A DNA stretch of 15,690 nt from Desulfobacteraceae bacterium (GTDB lineage: Bacteria > Desulfobacterota > DSM-4660 > Desulfatiglandales > B25-G16). The stretch's first letter is position 1. The number at the start of each line of letters is the position of its first letter. Below, one piece after another: positions 1 to 7,304 of this stretch. Where the stretch lies: the NCBI GenBank assembly GCA_030615565.1, contig JAUWZC010000030.1, positions 1 to 15,690 of the forward strand, given 5' to 3'. The notes below the pieces were generated by a model. That model was not told where the DNA came from. It was given only the letters and a program-made list of their open reading frames with translations, and ran no database searches. A program made the translations under genes and the position numbers.

Positions 1-453
1 TTTAAATTTTGCTATCATAGAGATAGCAAAATTGTTAACCGCAAGCAGAGTTGGAATATATTCAATAGCACCATAGTGCCCCGTAACTATAATGACACCG
101 TTTCCTTTTAATAAGTTTCTATTTAAAACTATCAAATCATCGCTTATGATATTGTTCTTTAGAAACTTAGTTGCTTTTTCAGGCTCCTCAAACGCAATGA
201 ACAATTTTTCATAATAATGAGATAATATGCCATCCAATACCTTTTTCATGATCACTCTTATATTAGCTTCTTGATCCCTATATCCAATAACTTCAGAAAT
301 AGCATTTTTTATACACCTCTTTTCTCTTCTATTGAGAAAGAAATATAATCTTCCAAATAGAAATATATATATTTTGGCTATATTCCAGCCGAAGGTCAGA
401 TACAAAAAAACATTAAGCCTCATTTGCAAAAATTTGCTCAAGCTTATATGCAT
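1..453 (-). CDS. LpxL/HtrB-like lysophospholipid acyltransferase, 5' part only
   Basis: This is the N-terminal 151 codons of an acyltransferase whose 3' end lies beyond base 1; there is no stop inside the window. The protein has a hydrophobic stretch at about residues 15-40. At residues 120-134 it reads VIIVTGHYGAIEYIP, which contains the H-x4-E catalytic motif (His126, Glu131) of the LpxL/lysophospholipid acyltransferase family. Members transfer an acyl chain onto lipid A precursors or other lysolipids at the inner membrane and are usually about 290-310 residues, so roughly half is present. The start is the ATG at 453-451, with a GGGG run just upstream and an in-frame TAA at 474-472. It is divergent from the regulator gene at 792 and shares its upstream region, which carries paired palindromes. 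The exact substrate is not deducible. Confidence 0.75.
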   Translation of the reverse strand, partial: MHISLSKFLQMRLNVFLYLTFGWNIAKIYIFLFGRLYFFLNRREKRCIKNAISEVIGYRDQEANIRVIMKKVLDGILSHYYEKLFIAFEEPEKATKFLKNNIISDDLIVLNRNLLKGNGVIIVTGHYGAIEYIPTLLAVNNFAISMIAKFK

Positions 454-499
454 GAAGATTGCCCCAATAATTTAATTAACTCACCTTAAATAAATCCTT

Positions 500-515
500 T
501 CAAAATATATGCCAA
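500..515 (-). promoter_or_regulatory. possible weak sigma-54-like promoter of the acyltransferase gene
   Basis: On the minus strand the sequence reads TTGGCATATATTTTGA. The -24 element TTGGCA is perfect. The position ten bases after GG is GA instead of the near-invariant GC. If used, transcription would begin about 35 bases before the ATG at 453, and the paired palindromes at 606-645 would sit about 120-150 bp upstream, a workable enhancer distance. The -12 mismatch makes this tentative. Confidence 0.25.
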
Positions 516-605
516 ATTTTGAATAATTCGTCTGCCTTTAAAAAATACACCTGAGAACAATAAAGGGAGTTCTTAACTCTAAATTAATGAAACATAATTT
601 GAGTA

Positions 606-645
606 TGCACAAAAAACTGTGCAAATATGCACAATTTCATGTGCA
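606..645. promoter_or_regulatory. two tandem TGCACA-N6-TGTGCA palindromes (likely activator sites)
   Basis: Two perfect inverted repeats lie side by side: TGCACA at 606-611 with TGTGCA at 618-623, and TGCACA at 628-633 with TGTGCA at 640-645. Each has a 6-base A/T-rich spacer, and the centres are 22 bp apart, about two helical turns. The same arrangement occurs at 2360-2399 upstream of the kinase gene. Dyad sites in phased pairs are typical of enhancers for NtrC-type proteins, so the product of the gene at 792 is the obvious candidate binder. That link is inference. Confidence 0.65.
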
Positions 646-687
646 TATTTATTAAAAGTTTGAGCGGTTTTATCCGGACTGAAAATC

Positions 688-719
688 TTGACCCTTATTA
701 AATTCTATGTTCATATAAT
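688..719 (+). promoter_or_regulatory. possible sigma-70 promoter for the response regulator gene
   Basis: TTGACC at 688-693 is followed by TATAAT at 714-719, overlapped by a second TATAAT at 719-724. The 20-base spacer is longer than the usual 17. The region is A/T-rich and lies about 70 bases before the start codon, so a promoter is plausible, but the exact -10 cannot be fixed by eye. Confidence 0.3.
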
Positions 720-791
720 ATAATCCCTCAAGATTGGCCCTTTACATTCCAATCTTTTCAGCTAAACTGAATTGAACATGGGAGTTAAATA

Positions 792-2147
792 ATGGCAGAA
801 GTCGAAAAAAGAGCTACAATTCTTGTTGTTGATGATGAACATGGGGTTCGTCAGTCCTTTTATGTGGTTTTAAAAGATGAATTTAATGTCCTTTTGGCTG
901 AATCCGGAACCGAGGCAATAGATATCTTTTCAAAAAACTCCGTTGATTTAATTCTGCTTGATATCCTTTTACCTGATATTGATGGTATTGAATTACTTGA
1001 GAGACTGAAAGAGTTGGACCCAAATACCGAGATCATCATGGTCACTGCAGTCAAAGAGATTCAGACAGCAGTAAAGGCAATTAAACTGGGTGCCTACGAA
1101 TACATCGCCAAACCATTCATTGTAGATGACGTAATAACACTTATCCACCGTGTCTTAGAGAAACATAACCTTGTGAAAGAGGTTACCTACCTTAGAAATG
1201 CACTGGAAAGGTATCAACCCTTTGAAAAGATGGTAGGCAAAGATAAAAAGATGAGGAAAATCTTTGAGCTGATATCAAAGATTTCTGAAAGTGATGGAAC
1301 GGTTCTTATCCAGGGGGAAAGCGGAACAGGAAAGGAACTGGTTGCCAGGGCTATACATCGCCGCAGTTCCAGAAAGGACCATCCTTTTGTCGTTATAAGT
1401 TGTGCCGCTATACCCTCAACGCTCATGGAAAGCGAGATTTTCGGTCATAACAAAGGCGCCTTTACTGGAGCTGTCAATACCACCATGGGCAAGCTGGAGA
1501 TCGCCCATAAAGGAACTGTCTTTCTGGATGATATTGACTCCCTGGATATAAATATGCAGGGCAAACTCCTCAGAGTGATTCAGGAGAAGGAATTTGAAAG
1601 ATTGGGGAGCACCAAAGTAATCAAGATTGATGTAAAATTCATTGCTGCTTCCAATAAAGATTTGGGAGAGCTAATTTCAAAAGCTGAATTTAGGCAGGAT
1701 CTCTTTTATCGGCTGAATGTCTTTCCTGTAAAGCTACCCCCTTTGCGAGAGAGAAGGGACGATATTCCTTTACTTCTGAACCGCCTTTTGGAGTTGCATT
1801 CCAAGGGTGGGAGTGCCCCGGCGAAGAGCTTTTCTCAGGACGCTATTCAAATATTGATGAAATACGATTGGCCTGGCAATATCAGGGAGCTCGAAAACTT
1901 AGTCGAAAGGTTATCTACCCTATGTAAAGAGCCCGTTATTCATCTCAAGGATATCCCGATTTTTACTATAACTAAAACAGAAATCAAGGATATGCCTCTC
2001 AAAGAGGCAGTCAAAACCTTTGAAAAACAGTATGTTGGTGCTATCCTTGAAAGTGTTGACTGGAATAGAACCAAGGCGTCTGAAATACTTGGTATTCATC
2101 GTAACACGCTTTTGGCTAAAATAAATGAATTAGATAGGAAGATATAA
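792..2147 (+). CDS. NtrC-family sigma-54-dependent response regulator
   Basis: This is a cytoplasmic transcription activator that, once phosphorylated, uses ATP to open sigma-54 promoters. Three domains are visible. The receiver covers residues 8-120, with Asp14/Asp15, phospho-acceptor Asp57, Thr85 and Lys107-Pro. The AAA+ sigma-54-interaction domain covers about 145-375: Walker A GESGTGKE at 175-182, GAFTGA loop at 222-227, Walker B at 243-247. A Fis-type helix-turn-helix lies at about 420-447. At 451 residues it is full length for the family. The Walker B acidic pair is Asp-Asp (246-247) rather than the usual Asp-Glu. The start at 792 follows GGGAG with 7 bases between. The cognate kinase is probably the gene at 2618, and paired palindromes before both genes suggest autoregulation. 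The regulon is unknown. Confidence 0.93.
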   Translation: MAEVEKRATILVVDDEHGVRQSFYVVLKDEFNVLLAESGTEAIDIFSKNSVDLILLDILLPDIDGIELLERLKELDPNTEIIMVTAVKEIQTAVKAIKLGAYEYIAKPFIVDDVITLIHRVLEKHNLVKEVTYLRNALERYQPFEKMVGKDKKMRKIFELISKISESDGTVLIQGESGTGKELVARAIHRRSSRKDHPFVVISCAAIPSTLMESEIFGHNKGAFTGAVNTTMGKLEIAHKGTVFLDDIDSLDINMQGKLLRVIQEKEFERLGSTKVIKIDVKFIAASNKDLGELISKAEFRQDLFYRLNVFPVKLPPLRERRDDIPLLLNRLLELHSKGGSAPAKSFSQDAIQILMKYDWPGNIRELENLVERLSTLCKEPVIHLKDIPIFTITKTEIKDMPLKEAVKTFEKQYVGAILESVDWNRTKASEILGIHRNTLLAKINELDRKI

Positions 2148-2160
2148 GGACTTAAATTAG

Positions 2161-2249
2161 GCCGCAGATCTTCGCAGATAGCCGCAGATAATTATTCTAT
2201 TAATTCTTTATATTTAAAAAATCTTGATAATCTGCGTTTATCTGTGTCC
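2161..2249. repeat. CGCAGAT-type imperfect inverted repeat
   Basis: The left arm has three CGCAGAT units starting at 2163, 2173 and 2183, an exact 10-base period. The right arm carries the inverse ATCTGCG at 2230-2236 and ATCTGTG at 2240-2246, also 10 bases apart. The arms can fold into a long imperfect hairpin around an A/T-rich loop. It starts 14 bases after the regulator stop codon and may act as a transcript end or stabiliser. Similar CGCAGAT/ATCTGCG repeats are familiar as dispersed intergenic elements in bacteria of this type. Confidence 0.7.
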
Positions 2250-2359
2250 AAAAAGGAATTTCCTATACATTATATTTATCCCCTCCTTTTCCGCCCATCA
2301 TTTTAAGATCCCTCTTTTGATATCTATTTCTCCATAAAAATTTCACATTAGAGTCGAAA

Positions 2360-2399
2360 TGCACAAAAAAATGTGCATCTCTGCACAAAATAATTGGCA
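2360..2399. promoter_or_regulatory. paired TGCACA/TGTGCA palindromes upstream of the sigma-54 promoter
   Basis: There is a perfect TGCACA (2360-2365)-N6-TGTGCA (2372-2377). A second site follows with TGCACA at 2382-2387, N6, and the degenerate half TTGGCA at 2394-2399. The centres are 22 bp apart, exactly as in the pair at 606-645. They lie about 87 and 109 bp upstream of the expected start of the sigma-54 promoter at 2451, a typical upstream activating position for an NtrC-type regulator. The likely binder is the protein encoded at 792-2147 (inference). Confidence 0.7.
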
Positions 2400-2450
2400 T
2401 TGGGCATTAGTAATAAAGGAGAAATACTATAATATCAATAAGTTATAAGA

Positions 2451-2466
2451 TGGCACGGCAATTGCT
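2451..2466 (+). promoter_or_regulatory. sigma-54 (RpoN) promoter of the hybrid histidine kinase gene
   Basis: The sequence TGGCACGGCAATTGCT matches the RpoN consensus TGGCACG-N4-TTGCW at every defined position. GG (2452-2453) and GC (2464-2465) are separated by exactly 10 bases. Transcription should start near 2477, leaving a leader of about 140 bases before the kinase ATG at 2618. Enhancer-like palindromes sit at 2360-2399 and a matching activator gene lies immediately upstream. Confidence 0.88.
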
Positions 2467-2499
2467 TTTTAAAATTGTAGAAGTTGCGAGGGTATTATA

Positions 2500-2565
2500 T
2501 TGAAAATTCGAAGGCTGCTGGCATTGCTCACGAATTCAATTTATAAAGATATTAACAGGGTTTAA
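2500..2565 (+). CDS. possible 21-codon leader peptide in the kinase 5' leader
   Basis: A TTG at 2500-2502 opens a 21-codon frame ending in TAA at 2563-2565. It is preceded by GAGG at 2488-2491 with 8 bases between, a good ribosome-binding distance. The predicted peptide begins MKIRRLLALL and is basic, then hydrophobic. It falls wholly inside the leader expected from the sigma-54 promoter. So short a frame with a TTG start could easily be chance. Confidence 0.2.
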   Translation: MKIRRLLALLTNSIYKDINRV

Positions 2566-2617
2566 TCATACATCAGGATCAGGAACATCCATCTACTAAT
2601 ACTCAAAACGAGGCAGT

Positions 2618-5143
2618 ATGGCATCATTTCCTATAAGAAACTTAAGCTTTAAGGAAAAGGCATTACGATACAAGCTTTTGATTATTGAATCTTTAGTTTT
2701 TATCCTACCTGTTCTTATTCTCTCCTATATTTTTAATAGAAATAATTTCTTTTTAGAACTTTCTCAGATTGTTATTTTTGCCTTAACCCTTGCTCTTATT
2801 CTAGCCGGTTTGATTATCCTCCGTCAAATTTTCGACAGATTCTCCACAATAGCCAACTCAATTAAGTTGGCAAAAGATGGTGATACGCATTTAATAGACA
2901 TGCAAAAAGATACAGCCGAACTCCATGAGATAACCATTTCTTTTAACAATCTTATTGAGAAATTCGAAGAGGCAAACGAGGAGTTACAACGCAGGGTATT
3001 TGAGTTATTTGCCATTAAAGAACTCACCGAAATTGCCAGCAAAAGCTTAGATATTGACGATATACTGAATATTCTTATGGAAAAGGCCATGGCTGTATCT
3101 AAGGCACAAATCGGATCAGTGTATATGGTTGAATCCGAAAAAAAGCGCTTTCGTATTATAGCATTGAGGGGATTGGAATCAGGACCCAAAAAGAACTCTT
3201 ACATAAATATCAATGAATCCTTGGCACAAGTTGTTCTCTTTGAAAAGAAGCACCTCCTAGTTCAAGACATTGAGACCGATCCAAGGACCAAAAGGCCAAA
3301 CGATCCTAAATACGGACCACCATCATTCCTAAGCATGCCGATTTTTATAAGAGAAGATTTGATAGCGGTCTTGAATCTTTCCCATAAAGAAACAAAGCAA
3401 GTCTTTGATTCAAACGATGAGCACATTTTGTCCATAATGATCGCTGAAATTGGCTTTGCTTTAGAAAATGCCCAGCTTCATTCACAGGTAGTGGAACATA
3501 TAAAAGATCTTCAAGAGAGCACAGTAGAACTGACCAATGCCAATGATCAACTTAAAAAAGAAATCAACAAAAGGAAGCGGGCGGAGGAGGCCTTTCAGGA
3601 GAGTGATAAGAAGTATCAAACAATACTTGAAAGCATCGAAGAAGGCTATTACGAGATTGACCTTGCTGGGAATCTGACTTTTTTCAATGAATCTCTATGC
3701 AAGATATTGGGGTATTCCCGTGACGAATTATTGGGCATGAACAACCGGGATTACACTACTCCGGAAACCGCCAAGAGAATGTATCAGATCTTCAACCAAA
3801 TATACCGTACAGAAAAACCAGCAAGTGTAACAGACTATGAAATCATCAGAAAAGATGGAATTAAAAGGGTTATTGAACTGTCTGCTTCTCTTATGAGAAA
3901 CGATCGAAACCAGCCGATCGGATTCCATGGTATTGTCCGTAATATCTCTGAACGCCTCCAGGCCGAGGAAGAAAAAAAGAAACTTGAGACCCAACTCCAA
4001 CAATCACAAAAGATGGAAGCCATAGGAACACTTGCTGGTGGCATTGCCCATGACTTTAACAATATTTTATCGCTCATCATCGGATACACCGAGCTGGCAA
4101 TGACTAATTTGCCTGAAGAAAGCCGTGCCCGGGCCAATATGAATAAATTGCTTAAAGCAGGGGAGCGAGCAAAAGACCTGGTGAAACAGATCCTCACCTT
4201 CAGCCGTCATACCGAACAGGAACAAAAGCCGGTTCTGATACACCCAATTGTCAAGGAAGCACTCAAACTATTGCGGTCAACATTACCCACTACTATAGAA
4301 ATCCACCAGAACATCTCTTCTGCTAGCATGGTACTGGCTGATCCAACACAGATACATCAGGTGATAATGAACCTTTCTACCAATGCATATCATGCTATGA
4401 GTGAAAAAGGTGGCGTTTTAGAAGTGAGCCTTACTGACATAGAGCTTGACTCTGACTTTACTGCCCGACATCTGGACACATATCCGGGGCCATACCTGAG
4501 ACTTACTGTAAGTGATACAGGTCATGGTATTGAAAAGAAGGCCATAGATCGGATATTTGAGCCCTATTACACTACTAAAGAGAAGAGCGGAGGAACAGGG
4601 ATGGGGCTTGCCGTAGTTCATGGAATTGTAAAAAGTCATAGTGGGGCGATCACTGTGTATAGTAAGCCAGGCAAAGGGTCAACATTCAACGTGTTTCTTC
4701 CCAGAATTGAAAGTGCTGAAGCAGTGGAAGAAACCGAATCCCGTCTTGGCAGGATTCCAACAGGCAAGGAGCAAATACTCTTCATTGATGATGAGCCAGC
4801 CATTGTTGATATTGGCAAAGGAATGTTGGAGCATTTGGGGTATAAAGTCGAAGTTAGAACAAGTCCTATTGAGGCCCTGGAGGCCTTTAAAGCACTGCCT
4901 GACAAATTCGATCTAATCATCAGCGATATGACCATGCCGAAGATGACAGGTGATGAGTTAGCCAAAAAATTCATGGCTATTCGCCCTAATATTCCGATTA
5001 TCCTGTGCACTGGGTTCAGCGAACGTATCAATGAAGAGAAGGCAAAAGCAATTGGAATTCGGAAGCTTATCATGAAGCCTATTGTCCAGCGTGAAATGGC
5101 GGAGGCTATTCGGCAGGTGCTGGCCGAAAAAGTCCCATTATGA
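2618..5143 (+). CDS. membrane-anchored hybrid sensor histidine kinase (GAF-PAS-HisKA-HATPase-REC)
   Basis: This is an 841-residue sensor kinase. Two membrane helices (about 20-40 and 47-69) are joined by a very short loop, so there is no periplasmic sensor. A HAMP-like linker (70-122) is followed by a GAF domain (about 140-288), a charged coiled coil (290-325) and a PAS domain (about 328-450). The kinase core has H-box GGIAHDFNN with His478, an N-box with Asn589, DTGHGI at 633-638 and GGTGMGL at 658-664. A C-terminal receiver (718-836) has acidic Asp724/Asp725, phospho-acceptor Asp770, Thr798 and Lys820-Pro. Sensing is therefore probably cytoplasmic, or by small ligands or redox at GAF/PAS. 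GAGG lies 4 bases before the ATG. The gene has a sigma-54 promoter of its own, so the adjacent regulator may amplify it. The receiver implies a phosphorelay or internal damping step. Confidence 0.92.
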   Translation: MASFPIRNLSFKEKALRYKLLIIESLVFILPVLILSYIFNRNNFFLELSQIVIFALTLALILAGLIILRQIFDRFSTIANSIKLAKDGDTHLIDMQKDTAELHEITISFNNLIEKFEEANEELQRRVFELFAIKELTEIASKSLDIDDILNILMEKAMAVSKAQIGSVYMVESEKKRFRIIALRGLESGPKKNSYININESLAQVVLFEKKHLLVQDIETDPRTKRPNDPKYGPPSFLSMPIFIREDLIAVLNLSHKETKQVFDSNDEHILSIMIAEIGFALENAQLHSQVVEHIKDLQESTVELTNANDQLKKEINKRKRAEEAFQESDKKYQTILESIEEGYYEIDLAGNLTFFNESLCKILGYSRDELLGMNNRDYTTPETAKRMYQIFNQIYRTEKPASVTDYEIIRKDGIKRVIELSASLMRNDRNQPIGFHGIVRNISERLQAEEEKKKLETQLQQSQKMEAIGTLAGGIAHDFNNILSLIIGYTELAMTNLPEESRARANMNKLLKAGERAKDLVKQILTFSRHTEQEQKPVLIHPIVKEALKLLRSTLPTTIEIHQNISSASMVLADPTQIHQVIMNLSTNAYHAMSEKGGVLEVSLTDIELDSDFTARHLDTYPGPYLRLTVSDTGHGIEKKAIDRIFEPYYTTKEKSGGTGMGLAVVHGIVKSHSGAITVYSKPGKGSTFNVFLPRIESAEAVEETESRLGRIPTGKEQILFIDDEPAIVDIGKGMLEHLGYKVEVRTSPIEALEAFKALPDKFDLIISDMTMPKMTGDELAKKFMAIRPNIPIILCTGFSERINEEKAKAIGIRKLIMKPIVQREMAEAIRQVLAEKVPL

Positions 5144-5600
5144 TCCCAGCCTTTTTATTTTAAGATTGCGTTTTAACATCGGCAATCAATCTATCCAAAG
5201 TAACAAAGTCAAGGATAATTCCAGTTTTAATATAATCAAGATATCCTTGCTCCCCTTCTCATATTGCCCTGAAATTTCTTTATCCCCTCATAGAGCTTAA
5301 CTAACATTTGTTTTTAGGGAAAATTCTTTAGAAAAGAAAACTTGAGCTTAACTTCTCTAAGATAGAGATAAGAATCACGAAAATAAAAGAAACCCCCTTT
5401 GGTTTAAATAAAAACTAAAAGGGGATCTTGGGAATGGTAAACTAAGAGTTTTTATGTAATCTCAACATGATTGCAAGGATAGATGAAGAAATAACATCGA
5501 GAGCTGGTCTAATAATATTTGATGGATTCATGTAATCTATCTTAGGTAGTGGAAATAAGGGCTCAAGAACGGCGAAGAATAGACAAAAAGAAAAGTAATC
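5144..5600. other. convergent intergenic spacer
   Basis: This A/T-rich spacer separates the plus-strand kinase gene from the end of the minus-strand liv operon. The right half holds the liv operon terminator (see 5379-5424). Just after the kinase stop, GCTGG (5119-5123) could pair with CCAGC (5146-5150) ahead of CTTTTTATTTT. That is at best a weak terminator for the kinase, because the stem is 5 bp with a loop of about 22 bases. No convincing gene was found; the short open frames lack ribosome sites and family features. Confidence 0.5.
5379..5424 (-). terminator. Rho-independent terminator of the liv operon
   Basis: Read on the minus strand, AAGGGG and CCCCTT arms (5418-5424 with 5393-5399, partly extended through TTTTAGTTT/AAACCAAA) form a hairpin. 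It is followed by a T-rich run, GTTTCTTTTATTTT, at 5392-5379. It lies about 175 bases after the livF stop codon. On the plus strand no T tract follows, so it should terminate only the liv operon. Confidence 0.6.
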
Positions 5601-6404
5601 TTATGTTAGCCATCTTTTACGGCGCTTATAGTGTTTGACATCCCTGTAGCTCTTCTTTTTACCTACCTCAGTAAGGCCGAGATAAAATTCCTTCACATCG
5701 GCATTCTCCTGGAGTTTTTCTACAGTGTCATCCAGAACTATCCTGCCATTCTCCATAACATATCCATGACTTGCAATGGAAAGGGCCAGACGTGCATTCT
5801 GCTCTACAAGAAGTATGGCAACCCCTTCTTCACTATTAATCCGCTGGATGATTTCAAAAATTTCAGATACCAGAAGAGGGGCCAGGCCCATAGAAGGCTC
5901 ATCCAGGAGCATCAGTTTAGGGTTGGCCATCAGTCCCCTGCCTATGACCAACATCTGCTGTTCACCACCACTCACATAACCTGCGAGGATGTTCTTTCGA
6001 TATGTAAGACGTGGGAAATAATCATAAACCATCTTAATGTCCTCTTTCATCTTTTTACTGCTCTTTTCTGTATGAGCACCAGCAATAAGATTCTCCTCAA
6101 CTGTTAAGTCCTCAAATACTCGTCTTCCTTCCATGATCTGAAATATTCCCATCCGAACTATATCCTCTGGATATTTCCTGTCGATTCTCTGTCCCATAAA
6201 GCTGATAGATCCATCAGTAACCTCCCCATCTTCCGACTTTAAGAGACCTGATATGGCCTTCAAAGTAGTTGTTTTTCCTGCCCCATTATTACCAAGGACG
6301 GTAATTATCTGCCCATCATTCACTTGAAGTGACATACCTTTCAAAACAAGTATTACATTGTGATAGATAACCTCAATGTTGTTGACGACTAATAGCGGCT
6401 CCAT
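5601..6404 (-). CDS. livF: LivF-type branched-chain amino-acid ABC transporter ATPase
   Basis: One of the two ATP-binding subunits that power a Liv/HAAT-family importer at the inner membrane. It has Walker A GNNGAGKTT (38-46), a Q-loop near 89, signature VSGGEQQ (144-150), Walker B with LLDEP (166-170) and the LivF-typical EQN (201-203) in place of the usual switch histidine. LivF proteins normally stop near residue 235-240. This one carries about 25 extra residues, ending in a strongly basic tail (KKKSYRDVKHYKRRKRW, 249-265). GGAG lies 5 bases before the ATG. It is the last gene of the operon, 93 bases after livG. A tail-like relic occurs at 12806-12858. The family assignment is firm; the transported solute need not be an amino acid. 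Confidence 0.93.
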   Translation of the reverse strand: MEPLLVVNNIEVIYHNVILVLKGMSLQVNDGQIITVLGNNGAGKTTTLKAISGLLKSEDGEVTDGSISFMGQRIDRKYPEDIVRMGIFQIMEGRRVFEDLTVEENLIAGAHTEKSSKKMKEDIKMVYDYFPRLTYRKNILAGYVSGGEQQMLVIGRGLMANPKLMLLDEPSMGLAPLLVSEIFEIIQRINSEEGVAILLVEQNARLALSIASHGYVMENGRIVLDDTVEKLQENADVKEFYLGLTEVGKKKSYRDVKHYKRRKRWLT

Positions 6405-6497
6405 CTTTACTCCACTCTTTTGTATATTAAACCCGGGCTCTTGACCAGGGAATAGGTTCTTCCGGGATGAAGGTAGGATAACAAGTCATCATTCCAA

Positions 6498-7304
6498 TCA
6501 AGCCCCCAACCTGGAGTAGGTGAGGTCTTCTTCGCCCAAATAGGCCTTGATTACATGTTCATTATGCCTGATCTCTTCTGGTGCTCCTTCGGCAATCTTA
6601 ATCCCGAAATCCAGCACACAGACCCTATCAGATATATCCATCACAACTCCCATATCGTGCTCGATAAGGATAATGGTAACCTCCCATTCTTCGTTTATGT
6701 CCAGAATAAATCTGGCTATGTCTTCTGTCTCTTCCAGATTCATACCGGTGGCCGGTTCATCTAAAAGAAGTATTTTAGGTTTTATGGCAAGTGCCCTGGC
6801 CAATTCAACCCTCTTTTGGAGTCCGTAAGGCAGGGAATGAACTATACTTTTTCTTATCTGTTCGATTTCCAGAAGATCTATGATATCCTCTTCAACATGT
6901 TTACGAAAGGCCATTTCTTCATTTCGGGTCTTGCCATAGTAAATACCTCCCGAAATAAACCCGGACTTCATGTTGATATGCCCACCGAGTTTAATATTAT
7001 CAAGGACTGTCATGTGGGCAAAAAGTTCCACATTCTGAAAGGTTCGGGCAATGCCCAGACTGGCTATCCTGTGAGGTTTTAGATAAGTGATATCTTGACC
7101 TTCAAAGATAATTTTCCCTTTTTCCGGATGGTAGAAGTGATTTATACAGTTCAAAAGGCATGTCTTTCCTGCCCCATTAGGACCAATGATTGAAAATATT
7201 TCCCCTTTTTTAATGCCAGTACTTACTCCATCCAGGGCTTGAAGGCCACCGAAGGCGAGGTGGATATCCTCTACTCTAAGTTGGTATTCTTCTTTATTTC
7301 CCAT
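6498..7304 (-). CDS. livG: LivG-type branched-chain amino-acid ABC transporter ATPase
   Basis: Partner ATPase of LivF in the importer. Walker A GPNGAGKT is at 41-48, the Q-loop glutamine at 90, and the LivG-style signature LPYGLQKR at 158-165 in place of LSGGQ. Walker B LLLDEPATGM is at 179-188 and switch His216 lies in IEHDM. At 268 residues it is a normal length. The ATG overlaps the end of the acyl-CoA synthetase gene by 11 bases, with AGGA just upstream inside that gene, so translation of the two is probably coupled. Confidence 0.93.
   Translation of the reverse strand: MGNKEEYQLRVEDIHLAFGGLQALDGVSTGIKKGEIFSIIGPNGAGKTCLLNCINHFYHPEKGKIIFEGQDITYLKPHRIASLGIARTFQNVELFAHMTVLDNIKLGGHINMKSGFISGGIYYGKTRNEEMAFRKHVEEDIIDLLEIEQIRKSIVHSLPYGLQKRVELARALAIKPKILLLDEPATGMNLEETEDIARFILDINEEWEVTIILIEHDMGVVMDISDRVCVLDFGIKIAEGAPEEIRHNEHVIKAYLGEEDLTYSRLGA

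Noticed and set aside
736..750. TTGGCCCTTTACATTCC before the regulator gene as a sigma-54 promoter
   Set aside because: The -24 part is good, but the position ten bases after GG is TC rather than GC, so the -12 element fails.
778..792. Four-codon frame ATG GGA GTT AAA TAA overlapping the regulator start (TAATG)
   Set aside because: It is too short and uses the regulator's own ribosome-site bases; it is probably accidental.
2394..2408. TTGGCATTGGGCATT as a second sigma-54 promoter
   Set aside because: GG and the following GC are only six bases apart. The TTGGCA is better explained as the degenerate half of the second palindrome.
5082..5300. 72-codon plus-strand frame across the kinase end
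   Set aside because: It starts inside the kinase gene in another frame and has no ribosome site or family features.
5463..5537. Short plus-strand frames in the convergent spacer near the ATG at 5468
   Set aside because: There is no Shine-Dalgarno sequence, the product would be about 22 residues and nothing supports it.
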